Origin: a virus
IMG/VR virus record: IMGVR_UViG_3300042460_002238
Coordinates: 1 to 39,490 of that record
Length of the DNA: 39,490 nucleotides
Reading direction: 5' to 3' (one strand)
Shown here: positions 24,535 through 30,876 of the stretch, piece by piece
Layout: every line of letters begins with the position of its first letter
Numbering within the stretch: the first letter of the stretch is position 1
The notes under the pieces: generated by a model
What the model was told of the DNA's origin: nothing
Seen by the model: the letters and a program-made list of their open reading frames with translations, nothing else
Databases searched by the model: none
Position numbers and translations under genes: made by a program

Positions 24535-24551
24535 GGGTCAAAGCCAGTCAA

Positions 24552-25193
24552 TTAGGCAGCTCGTAACTGGCAAGTGCCGCAGGCCCGGGCAATGTTGATG
24601 CCCGACACCTCCGGTCGCTTGCCGGCAGCGGCCACCAGGTCAGCAACTCGGCCCGCTGCCCCATACCGCCGTACGACGCCTACGAACTCCTCGACATCGT
24701 GCCCTCGGATGGCCAGTTTCGGCGTGCCCCGGCTCCAAAACTTCGGCTGGCCGGCCTCATCATGCTCATGCCCGATGTGGTAGAGCTCATGCTCGACCAG
24801 GGCGCAGAACTCGGCGTCCGAGCACTGGGCGGCATACGAGGCGTCCAGGGTGATCAGGAACTCCGGCACGTTGCCGAACCATTCCCGCATCTGTTGCTCT
24901 TGCCTGCCCTTCTGCCACGGGCCACACCGGAAGGTGATCTGCTCGCACTGGCCGACCACCCGGTTCATCTGCTTCAAAAAGCCGCCAGCAGCCCACAGGA
25001 AGTGGATGTCGGCGTCCGCGAGGTGGCGATGGTCGGAGTTGTAGAGGGTCCCGCCCTCTTCCAATATCTCCCGCCGGGCCCATTCGAGTACTCCCGGGGC
25101 CGGCGTGAAGTTGATGATCGTTTCGTTGTCGCTGAACTGGCCCAGTTGCGCGGGCGGCATGGGCCGCAGGGTGCGCGATTTGGTCTTTGCCAT
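24552..25193 (-). CDS. putative phage zinc metallopeptidase
   Basis: Protein of 213 aa from the ATG at 25193, preceded by GGGGGAG. The zinc motif HELYH is at 135-139 (His135, Glu136, His139), within VEHELYHIGHEHDE, which supplies further possible ligands. The N-terminal part (WARREILEEGGTLYNSDHRHLADADIHFLWA) fits the family of putative phage metallopeptidases. The last residues hold a CGTC pair. It lies between the lysis and packaging genes. Substrate is unknown; a role in head maturation or host protein cleavage would both fit. The frame upstream of the ATG encodes composition unlike the protein and is not included. Confidence 0.85.
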   Translation of the reverse strand: MAKTKSRTLRPMPPAQLGQFSDNETIINFTPAPGVLEWARREILEEGGTLYNSDHRHLADADIHFLWAAGGFLKQMNRVVGQCEQITFRCGPWQKGRQEQQMREWFGNVPEFLITLDASYAAQCSDAEFCALVEHELYHIGHEHDEAGQPKFWSRGTPKLAIRGHDVEEFVGVVRRYGAAGRVADLVAAAGKRPEVSGINIARACGTCQLRAA

Positions 25194-25275
25194 GTTCCAC
25201 TCCCCCGCATCCGCGGTTTGGTGGGCCGCCCATCCGGGCGTGTGCGCAGCTGGCCATCCGGCCGACTGCCTGAAA

Positions 25276-25833
25276 CTAGAACGTGAACCCCACCCGAACC
25301 CGCCCGGCCAGGCCGTGGCGGTCATCCTCGAGGACTTCGGCACCGACTCGGAACCGGCCGATGTCGCGCTCGACCCAGGCGCCGAACTGGTCGCCGCGGT
25401 AGTCCGCGCTGCCGCCGGCCGCCCATTTGCGCGCCGGCGGGGCCGCGAAGGCCCGTTGGATTGGCATATCCAGTGCTTCGATCACCTTGCCATCCGGCGA
25501 GCTGGCGACTACGCGGCGGCCACCGTCGACCTGAACCAGCGACAGATCCAGCCTCACCGGAGCGCTCTCCGGCTTCGACGGCTTCACGGTGACCGCCACG
25601 CGGCGCTCCTCTTTCGAACCCTTCGGGAGCTGGTGCGGTGGCGGCGCAGGCTTGATCGGCGGCGCCGCGCGCTCGGCGACGACGCTGCCGTCCTGCTGCT
25701 TCACGGCCGGCGCCGGGGCGGTGTTCTCCGGCACCACGTCACAGTCGACTAGATGCGCGCCGATATAGGCGCCGCCCAGGCCGGAGACGATCACCGCGGC
25801 CAGGATGACGTAGGCGTACAGGTTGCTCATCAT
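25276..25833 (-). CDS. spanin-like membrane-anchored protein (putative)
   Basis: Protein of 185 aa from ATG at 25833, where ATGA overlaps the endolysin stop. Residues about 4-24 form one membrane segment (YAYVILAAVIVSGLGGAYIG), followed by a Pro/Ala/Lys-rich periplasmic stretch (about 35-80) and a C-terminal beta-rich part ending in GRVRVGFTF, an aromatic-ended strand like those of outer membrane proteins. It takes the Rz/Rz1 place after the endolysin. It has no lipobox and I find no nested lipoprotein gene in it, so it is not a normal two-part spanin. A link between the two membranes is an inference from position and topology. Confidence 0.5.
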   Translation of the reverse strand: MMSNLYAYVILAAVIVSGLGGAYIGAHLVDCDVVPENTAPAPAVKQQDGSVVAERAAPPIKPAPPPHQLPKGSKEERRVAVTVKPSKPESAPVRLDLSLVQVDGGRRVVASSPDGKVIEALDMPIQRAFAAPPARKWAAGGSADYRGDQFGAWVERDIGRFRVGAEVLEDDRHGLAGRVRVGFTF

Positions 25834-26279
25834 TGGCGCTCGCATAGCTCACGCTCGGCGGCACGCCGGCGGGTCAGGCCCGGCAGGACGATGCCCCGAG
25901 CCTTGTTCCAGCGGGAAAGCTCGGCACAGGCCCCGCGGCGGTCACCTGCATTGAGCTTGCGGACCAGGGTGGACCGGCAGAAGGCCGATCCGCCGACGTT
26001 GTAGGTGAACGAGGTGTAGGCGCTGCGCTCACCCGGCGACAACGGCACCTTCACACATGCGACCATCTCGTCATGGGCCTTCAGCAGTTCCTTGCCCAGC
26101 AGTTCCTCGCACTGGGCCCGGGTGGCGGTCTGGCCGAGCTTCACGCCGGCCGTGCTGCCGTAGCAGATGGTCGGGATGCCGACCGGATCCTTGTAGGCGA
26201 CCGTGCGCAGGCCCTCGAAGCTACCGACGAGCACCAGGCAGGTGCCGAGTCCCATAGCTGCGATGCGGGCCTTGCTCAT
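25830..26279 (-). CDS. SAR endolysin, GH24 lysozyme-like (R21 type)
   Basis: Protein of 149 aa with the phage lysozyme triad in the expected spacing: Glu22, Asp31, Thr37 (E-8 residues-D-5 residues-T). The first 20 residues (ARIAAMGLGTCLVLVGSF) are a weakly hydrophobic Gly/Ala-rich segment without a cleavage site, which identifies a signal-anchor-release endolysin: exported by Sec, held in the membrane, and activated when it leaves. The C-terminal VLPGLTRRRAAERELC is usual for GH24. Its start overlaps the pinholin stop (ATGA). It would degrade peptidoglycan after the membrane is depolarised. Confidence 0.92.
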   Translation of the reverse strand: MSKARIAAMGLGTCLVLVGSFEGLRTVAYKDPVGIPTICYGSTAGVKLGQTATRAQCEELLGKELLKAHDEMVACVKVPLSPGERSAYTSFTYNVGGSAFCRSTLVRKLNAGDRRGACAELSRWNKARGIVLPGLTRRRAAERELCERQ

Positions 26280-26506
26280 GTGTGGCTCCGCAGGTCCTTC
26301 ATCCGCTCTTCATGCTCGGCCTGCAGCCGGCGGTCCTCCCGGACCTTGAAGTAGATGTTTACGGCCAGGCCGACAAGGCCGATCACGATGCCGCAGACCA
26401 CACTGAACTCCGAGGACAGCCACCACCCCACTACGGTGGTTCCGGCGCCAGCCTGTGTGGCCTTGCTGCCAAGCGCAGCCACAGTTGCATCAACGCTCTG
26501 ATCCAT
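26276..26506 (-). CDS. pinholin-like holin, S21 type
   Basis: Protein of 76 aa from ATG at 26506 with GGGGGAAGG as ribosome site. A first, weakly hydrophobic Gly/Ala/Thr segment (about 12-30, SAR-like) is followed by a true membrane helix (FSVVCGIVIGLVGLAVNIYF, about 34-53) and a charged tail (KVREDRRLQAEHEER). The pattern and the NIYFKVREDRR end closely resemble the S21 pinholin. Pinholins make small holes that collapse the membrane potential, which releases SAR endolysins, and the next gene is one. An in-frame ATG 19 codons upstream has no ribosome site. Confidence 0.83.
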   Translation of the reverse strand: MDQSVDATVAALGSKATQAGAGTTVVGWWLSSEFSVVCGIVIGLVGLAVNIYFKVREDRRLQAEHEERMKDLRSHT

Positions 26507-26526
26507 CCTTCCCCCGGAAACTGATA

Positions 26527-26547
26527 AGCCCGGCGCTTGGCCGGGCT
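26527..26547 (-). promoter_or_regulatory. hairpin just upstream of the holin ribosome site
   Basis: 8-bp stem AGCCCGGC / GCCGGGCT with a 5-base loop, ending about 11 bases before the holin ribosome binding site on the minus strand. It lacks a real T-tract, so a role in holin translation or mRNA stability seems likelier than termination. Confidence 0.45.
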
Positions 26548-26591
26548 CGTTGAATGTGGTCATGGCAGACCGATGACGCCCATGCATCCGT

Positions 26592-26687
26592 TCATGAGGC
26601 ACCTCGTAGCTGTCGGTGAATCCGATGCAGGATGTAGCCCACCATGGCCACCACGCCGCAGATGAATCCGAGCGCGAAGAGGGCCAT
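26592..26687 (-). CDS. 31-aa single-span membrane protein
   Basis: ATG at 26687 preceded by GGAGGT at good spacing; 31 aa, MALFALGFICGVVAMVGYILHRIHRQLRGAS in outline (one membrane helix about 2-20, then a basic tail with His-Arg-x-His-Arg). It is the first gene after the late leader and lies upstream of the holin. It could be a lysis regulator or antiholin; the sequence shows only an excellent ribosome site and a plausible membrane segment. Confidence 0.55.
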   Translation of the reverse strand: MALFALGFICGVVAMVGYILHRIHRQLRGAS

Positions 26688-26843
26688 GGGAACCTCCAGA
26701 ATTGAGGCCGTCTCGTAGGCCAACGGTCCCGCCGCCGATCCATTCAGCGCTGGAGCAGCGCTACTCGGCACAAGGACTGCCGGTGATACCAAGCCTCTGC
26801 CGGCTCGGCGGGCCCTGGCGGGCGGTGGGACTGCGGAATAAAG

Positions 26844-26862
26844 GCGCCGGATGGACCGGCGC
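26844..26862 (-). terminator. hairpin terminator in the late leader
   Basis: 7-bp stem GCGCCGG / CCGGCGC with a 5-base loop; the minus strand continues CTTTATT. It is the second terminator met by leftward transcripts in the late leader. Confidence 0.6.
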
Positions 26863-26907
26863 TCCCCTCGCTGCCGAGGCAGCAGGACAGGGGGAAGTGG
26901 AAACGAA

Positions 26908-26929
26908 AAACCCGCCTCAGGGCGGGTTT
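26908..26929 (-). terminator. rho-independent terminator in the late leader
   Basis: Perfect 9-bp stem AAACCCGCC / GGCGGGTTT with a 4-base loop, followed on the minus strand by TTTTTCG. It lies 60 bases past the stop of the Q-like gene. Confidence 0.8.
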
Positions 26930-26991
26930 CAGTGCTATTGGGACGGATGTCGCATGCTTACCTTCTTCTTATTCGCATGAGGGGGTCGCCG

Positions 26992-27495
26992 TCAAGCGGC
27001 TTTCGCGGCCTCGTCCTGCCGTTCGTCGGCGAAGGTGAACGGGCCGTAGATGCGCGCGGAGATCTTCGCATGCGCCCCCTTGAGGGATTCGCGCACCGTG
27101 GATTCATCGACGCCGATCCGGCTGGCGACGACCCGGGCGCTACGCGGCCGTTCCCGATGGGGCACCACGTAGGTTTCCCAGATCGCCCGGCGCATGGCCT
27201 GGGGCAGGTGCTGCACGGCCTCGTTCGTCTCGCGGCAGCGGATGTTGTGCGCCAGCTCGCGGCCACGCTGCTCGACCATGGCCGACATGCCGCCGTCCGG
27301 AGGGCAGGACACTACCTCGCCGTCGACCTCGATCAACTCGAAGACGATCCCATCGCCGCGGATGCCGGCGTTCTCCTGCATCTCGGCGATGCGGCCGAAG
27401 GGAGACGATGACCGACTCAGGACAGCCGCCGGCTCCTGGCACCACTGGCCCCACTTCATCAGCCGGTATTGCACAGTGTTTCGCTCGATCTTCAT
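26992..27495 (-). CDS. Q-like antiterminator / late-gene regulator
   Basis: Protein of 167 aa. WGQWCQEP near the N-terminus resembles the WGRW-type start of lambdoid Q antiterminators (phage 21/82 group), and the C-terminal ASRIGVDESTVRESLKGAHAKISARIYG is a helix-turn-helix region like the DNA-binding end of Q or RinA proteins. It is the last gene of the leftward early transcript and lies immediately before a leader rich in terminators and the lysis genes, the position of Q in lambdoid phages. Function follows from position plus partial similarity. Confidence 0.7.
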   Translation of the reverse strand: MKIERNTVQYRLMKWGQWCQEPAAVLSRSSSPFGRIAEMQENAGIRGDGIVFELIEVDGEVVSCPPDGGMSAMVEQRGRELAHNIRCRETNEAVQHLPQAMRRAIWETYVVPHRERPRSARVVASRIGVDESTVRESLKGAHAKISARIYGPFTFADERQDEAAKAA

Positions 27496-27650
27496 GCCGT
27501 TCCCCTCTTCCTCAATCGAATCTCTTTCACCGCCGCCAGCCTTCGTGTCTCACAGCTCTGGCAGATCGCACTGCCCCGCTGCCGGCGCACGAGTTGGTCT
27601 ACTGGCTTGTTCCGGTTGCATCGGCCGCACCAGAAGGTGGCATGGGTCAT
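27492..27650 (-). CDS. 52-aa zinc-ribbon protein
   Basis: ATG at 27650 overlaps the stop of the gene upstream (ATGA) and its own stop overlaps the Q-like start. Two knuckles, CGRC at about 9-12 and CQSC at about 33-36, and a basic C-terminus. It resembles the small Zn proteins scattered in nin regions of lambdoid phages; its activity is unknown. The longer frame upstream of this ATG is a shadow of the neighbouring gene. Confidence 0.68.
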   Translation of the reverse strand: MTHATFWCGRCNRNKPVDQLVRRQRGSAICQSCETRRLAAVKEIRLRKRGTA

Positions 27651-27967
27651 ACCTTCCCCTGCAGCGCCACGACTGCCTTGCAGATGGCGATGGCGGGGGT
27701 TGGGCCGTAGCTGCCCTCTTCTTGGAAGCAGCGACAGGCATACCAACCGGCGCCGTCCGGCCCAACCTGCAGTTTGTGCTTCTCCAGAAGCCTCATCGCC
27801 TCGGCGGGGTTGCGGGTGGGCTGGTAGGGGCCGCCATCGGGCGGGCGAATGGTGTATGTGACGCACATCGGCTTTTCGCCATGCTGGTTGTAGCTGATGA
27901 ATGCGTCCGATATGCCAATAGCATGAGCTACGGCCATATCCAATTCAGCTAGTTCCTGTTCGGTCAC
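27647..27967 (-). CDS. phage ABA-sandwich-type (NinX/DUF2591-like) protein
   Basis: Protein of 106 aa with GTG start (GTGA overlap with the VRR-NUC stop). LDMAVAHAIGISDAFISYN, TYTIRPPDGGPYQPTRNPAEAMRLLEKHKLQV and TPAIAICKAVVALQG match the short alpha-beta-alpha phage family (Phage ABA sandwich, DUF2591-like) found in nin regions. No enzymatic motif is visible. Confidence 0.65.
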   Translation of the reverse strand: MTEQELAELDMAVAHAIGISDAFISYNQHGEKPMCVTYTIRPPDGGPYQPTRNPAEAMRLLEKHKLQVGPDGAGWYACRCFQEEGSYGPTPAIAICKAVVALQGKV

Positions 27968-28266
27968 AGTACCCCTCCCCTCATCGTCGCCAGCACCCGC
28001 AGCGCCCCGTCAACGTCGCTTACCACCGCCAGCGGCCCGCCGCGCCAGGCGCCGTGCCAGTCCAGCTGGTCCGGCGTCAGGGCCCGGGCGCTGGGCGGTT
28101 TCTGGCCGTCCTTCACCTCAACCAGGGCGGTCTGACGCTGATAGCCCACCAGCAGATCCGGGCAGCCGTCGCCGACCATGTGCAGCGGCTGAACGGTCGC
28201 ACCGGCGGCTCGAAGGGCGGCCACGATCTCAGGCTGGTTCCGGTCCACTTTGGCGGCATGGCGCAT
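27964..28266 (-). CDS. VRR-NUC domain nuclease
   Basis: Protein of 100 aa from the ATG at 28266 (TGATG overlap with the gene upstream). The VRR-NUC core is clear: Glu13 (QPEIVAALR), GCPDLLVG (Asp at about 36), and LVEVKDG with the Glu and Lys of the PD-(D/E)XK site, then LTPDQLDWHGAWRGGPLAVVSDVDGAL. Such minimal phage VRR-NUC proteins can act on branched DNA and probably replace a RusA/Rap-type resolvase in the nin region. The longer frame upstream of this start is non-coding. Confidence 0.88.
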   Translation of the reverse strand: MRHAAKVDRNQPEIVAALRAAGATVQPLHMVGDGCPDLLVGYQRQTALVEVKDGQKPPSARALTPDQLDWHGAWRGGPLAVVSDVDGALRVLATMRGGVL

Positions 28267-28754
28267 CAGGCGGCCTCCAGCAGCGCGCCTGTCGCTCCCA
28301 GGGCAGATGCTGCCGGGGGCATGTCCTCGAGCAGGAGCTGAAAGGCGATAAGTCCCTTCTTCGTTTCCCCAGCGCGGCGGAAACCTGCACGCAGGTAGCA
28401 CCGGCCTGGATCGCGCTTGTGGCGTACCTGCGCGGGGTTCACGAAGGTGACCATGCCCAGCGGTGGAACATCCGGCCACTTGGCACGCGTGGCGCTCACG
28501 GCTGCGCGTATCAACTCGGATGACAGGCCGGCCCCCTCGTTGCGGAACAGGGTGTTCATCCAGGCGCCGCGCCAGGCGTGCTGGGCATACTCCGGCCATG
28601 ACGTTACCCACAGGGCACGCTCGCAGCCGGTCAGCAGCACCAGGCAGCGGCCGGGGGGCACAAACTGCGGTGACTCCGCCTTCTGGCGGTTGTAGTGCCG
28701 ATTCGCCAGCGGGAGAGCGGCGCGGTCAAAGCGATGGGAGAGGCGCCAAGGCAT
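28266..28754 (-). CDS. conserved phage protein of unknown function
   Basis: Protein of 162 aa from the ATG at 28754, which overlaps the stop of the DUF1364 gene (TGATG). Recognisable stretches: ANRHYNRQKAESPQFVPPGR, CERALWVTSWPEYAQHAWRGAWMNTLFRNE, LSSELIRAAVSATRAKW and YLRAGFRRAGETKKGLIAFQL. The pattern recurs in many phages of different hosts and its end resembles GNAT-type acyltransferase folds, but I see no acetyl-CoA loop. Function is unknown. A longer upstream frame is a shadow. Confidence 0.72.
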   Translation of the reverse strand: MPWRLSHRFDRAALPLANRHYNRQKAESPQFVPPGRCLVLLTGCERALWVTSWPEYAQHAWRGAWMNTLFRNEGAGLSSELIRAAVSATRAKWPDVPPLGMVTFVNPAQVRHKRDPGRCYLRAGFRRAGETKKGLIAFQLLLEDMPPAASALGATGALLEAA

Positions 28755-29068
28755 CACGCAGCCACCTTCACCAACTCCAGTTCCCAAAGCCGCCGCTGCC
28801 AGCGCCAGTACGCCAGGTTCCAGGCATCGGCCTTCATGCCCTTGTTCATGGTGAAGCCTTGGTCGAGCTCTCGATGACAGGCGGCACACCCGGGCACCGC
28901 GAACTGATCCCCGGCCTTCTCGCTCATCCCCTTGCCGTGCACCAACTGATTGGAGTGGCAGGGGACAGTGTCTTCGCCGCCCCCAGTGCAGCAGGGCAGC
29001 ATCAGCATGCAGGGCTGGCCCTGGCAGAGATCCAGCAGCTTGCGGGAGCGGTAGTTGCCTTTGCTCAC
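28754..29068 (-). CDS. DUF1364 HNH-like nuclease-domain protein
   Basis: Protein of 104 aa with GTG start overlapping the NinB stop (GTGA). Pattern of DUF1364: CQGQPCMLMLPCCTG, VPCHSNQLVHGKGMSEKAGDQFAVPGCAACHRELDQG, with paired Cys and His residues that would hold a zinc in an HNH-like fold (H-S-N and C-x-x-C-H). It lies next to NinB in the nin segment. A nuclease role in recombination is likely for the family but not proven. Confidence 0.82.
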   Translation of the reverse strand: MSKGNYRSRKLLDLCQGQPCMLMLPCCTGGGEDTVPCHSNQLVHGKGMSEKAGDQFAVPGCAACHRELDQGFTMNKGMKADAWNLAYWRWQRRLWELELVKVAA

Positions 29069-29553
29069 GCCGCTTCTCTCAACTGATCCGCATACTGCGG
29101 GTCAGACCACACGATGCGATGCTCGGAGCCGAAGGCGAACAACCAGGTGATGAAGGCCGTCGCCAGCTTCTTCGGGAATCGCCGGGTCTGATCACCCAGT
29201 GCCACGAAGCCATCCCGGCCCATCGCCGGCACCAGCCGCATGTCTCCCATCTGCGCCCAGGCGTCCTGCAGCTCCGGGTAGTTGATGTGGTCGCCCTTCG
29301 TCTCGTGCTTGAAGGCATCCACCAGCAGGCGCTTCATGTCCTCCTGGTGCCACTTCCGGCCGAAGTACTCGTACTGCTCGGCGATGTCCCCGATCATGGC
29401 GTGGTAGCGCTCTTCCTGATCGCGGGTCTTGCTGGCCTTGCGGATGACAACCTCGAAGTCACCCTGCGGGACAGCCTTCTGGGCGTGGCGGTAGGCGCGC
29501 TCCATGACGAAGCGGAGGGACTGCGGGGTCAGCTTTTCGATGAACGCCTTCAT
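29065..29553 (-). CDS. ninB: NinB-like recombination protein
   Basis: Protein of 162 aa from ATG at 29553. Matches the NinB family: N-terminal LTPQSLRFVMERAYRHAQKAVPQGDFEVVIRKASKTRDQEERYHAMIGDIAEQYEYFGRKW, then MKRLLVDAFKHET and LGDQTRRFPKKLATAFITWLFAFGSEHRIVW. NinB is a ssDNA-binding partner in the phage recombination system. The start overlaps the stop of the short Cys-rich gene upstream. Confidence 0.9.
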   Translation of the reverse strand: MKAFIEKLTPQSLRFVMERAYRHAQKAVPQGDFEVVIRKASKTRDQEERYHAMIGDIAEQYEYFGRKWHQEDMKRLLVDAFKHETKGDHINYPELQDAWAQMGDMRLVPAMGRDGFVALGDQTRRFPKKLATAFITWLFAFGSEHRIVWSDPQYADQLREAA

Positions 29554-29750
29554 GCCTCTGCTCCCATGGTCTTGATGTACTGCTCGCGGCTCGGCCGGCG
29601 GTGCTCGCGGCGTACCTGGCCGGTGTGAACGAAGTAGCCGAAGTCCTTGCATGCGATCTGGGCGCCTGCGCAGCGCTGCAGGAAACCGCAGGCATCGCAC
29701 GGGCGCGGGCCACGGGGGGAGAGCATCTGGCGGCGAACAGAGGCGGTCAT
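29550..29750 (-). CDS. 66-aa cysteine-rich protein
   Basis: ATG at 29750 overlaps the TGA of the gene upstream; stop overlaps the NinB start. A cluster PCDACGFLQRC, then C at about 34, could bind a metal or iron-sulphur centre; a basic C-terminus with VRREHRRPSREQYI follows. I do not recognise the family. Overlapping starts and stops on both sides support it as a gene. Confidence 0.6.
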   Translation of the reverse strand: MTASVRRQMLSPRGPRPCDACGFLQRCAGAQIACKDFGYFVHTGQVRREHRRPSREQYIKTMGAEA

Positions 29751-30097
29751 GCGGCTTTCTTCTGCTCTTCGAAAATCAGGGATGCCCACAGCGGGCACGG
29801 GCTCAGGTGGCGCTGTTCCGCGATGGCGTAGCCGTGCTTGACGATCACCCCGTTGCGGGCAGCCTTGCGGAAGATCGATCCGAAGGCTTTAGGCGTCGTC
29901 GGTGCCGTGACCTTGGACTGGGCCCGGAACTGCTCCGACGTGAAGCATTCGTGCCCCCTCGCGAACTCGACCAGGGCCTCGTAGGCGGCATCGCCCCAGC
30001 CGGGTGACACGGATTCGGCATGATCGATGGCGGCTTGGATGCCGCGGTCGCGTTCAACTAGCGCGAGCTGCATGCCTTCTTCGCGGGCGGGGTTCAT
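29747..30097 (-). CDS. hypothetical protein, winged-helix-like, next to the helicase loader
   Basis: Protein of 116 aa, starting at an ATGA overlap with the DnaC-like gene. The middle (ALVEFARGHECFTSEQFRAQSK, PKAFGSIFRKAARNGVIVKHGYAIAEQRH) has the layout of a winged-helix domain with a hairpin wing, a form common in phage proteins near replication genes. It may bind DNA. No specific family recognised. Confidence 0.65.
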   Translation of the reverse strand: MNPAREEGMQLALVERDRGIQAAIDHAESVSPGWGDAAYEALVEFARGHECFTSEQFRAQSKVTAPTTPKAFGSIFRKAARNGVIVKHGYAIAEQRHLSPCPLWASLIFEEQKKAA

Positions 30098-30876
30098 GCG
30101 GCCCTCCGATGCGACTGGCCGGTGAAGATCGCCGCCCGGCCGCCGTTCTCGCGCAGTCGGTCAACCACGCGCTCGTCCAGAACCTTCGGCAATTCCTCGG
30201 CGCTAACATTGCCGCACACGATCGTCGGCAGCATCTTCTCGTAGCGCTCGTTGAGGACATCGAAAAGGATCACGCGCTCGTTGTCGGTGCCGTTGGTGGC
30301 GCCGATCTCATCCAGCACCAGCAGCGGCAGGCTGCCGAAGTACTCGACCATCTGCGTCTCGGTGCGGTCACCCTGCCCCTTCCAGGTGGCGCGGATCTCG
30401 CGCAAGAGTTCCGCCACCGTGCAGTACCGGGCCGCCTTCCCGCTGCGGACAACGTGCTTCAGCAGACCTACGGCAAGGTGGGTCTTGCCGGTACCGACAT
30501 CACCGATCATCACCAAGCTTTCGCCGGTGTTGCACTGCTCCGGCCAGCGCGCGGCGTAGCCCTGCACCATCTCGAAGGCCTCGACGTTGGCATCAGTGGC
30601 CCGGTAGGTTTCCAGTTCGCACGACGCGAAGCGGAGCGGAATCTTGGCGTTCTTCAACCCCAGATCGACCTTCGCTTGCTCTTCCTGGGCCTTCGCCGCG
30701 GCGTCTCGGGACTCGACGCACTTCGGGCAGACCCCGGGCCGGGTGCCAATGGCCTCGCCACCGCTCAGGTACTCTGTCACGGCATAGTCACCGTGGTCAG
30801 CACACACCCGCGATCCGGGCCGCTGCGGGTACTCGCCGCGTGCCGCCTTCAGCGGACTGAAATCAGAACTTCCCAT
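30094..30876 (-). CDS. DnaC-like helicase loader ATPase
   Basis: Protein of 260 aa from the ATG at 30876 (a GTG two codons earlier is possible); a G-rich run precedes it. Walker A GDVGTGKT at 125-132, Walker B LLVLDE with Asp189-Glu190, and an N-terminal pair CPKC (50-53) with earlier Cys/His that may bind zinc. The C-terminal VDRLRENGGRAAIFTGQSHR carries the arginine-finger region. In the place of lambda P, just after the replication initiator, it would load the host DnaB helicase at the phage origin. It overlaps the initiator gene by 14 bases. Confidence 0.9.
   Translation of the reverse strand: MGSSDFSPLKAARGEYPQRPGSRVCADHGDYAVTEYLSGGEAIGTRPGVCPKCVESRDAAAKAQEEQAKVDLGLKNAKIPLRFASCELETYRATDANVEAFEMVQGYAARWPEQCNTGESLVMIGDVGTGKTHLAVGLLKHVVRSGKAARYCTVAELLREIRATWKGQGDRTETQMVEYFGSLPLLVLDEIGATNGTDNERVILFDVLNERYEKMLPTIVCGNVSAEELPKVLDERVVDRLRENGGRAAIFTGQSHRRAA

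Larger units (their letters stand above)
26688..26991 (-). promoter_or_regulatory. late-gene leader between the Q-like gene and the lysis genes
   Basis: About 300 bases without a gene, between the Q-like regulator and the first lysis gene. On the minus strand it contains two strong hairpins (26908-26929 and 26844-26862) with T-tracts or T-rich ends and a smaller GCTGCC/GGCAGC one near 26870-26883. In lambda the late promoter PR' and terminator tR' occupy this place and Q overrides the latter. I cannot point to a -35/-10 pair with confidence. Confidence 0.6.

Noticed and set aside
25194-25275. Pair of small GC hairpins with ATCC loops between lysis and metallopeptidase genes
   Set aside because: Stems are only 4-5 bp without T-tracts; expected by chance at this GC content.
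26507-26563. Upstream in-frame ATG giving a 19-residue longer holin (antiholin form)
   Set aside because: No ribosome site precedes it and it reads through the hairpin at 26527-26547; S21 makes a longer form by only a few residues.
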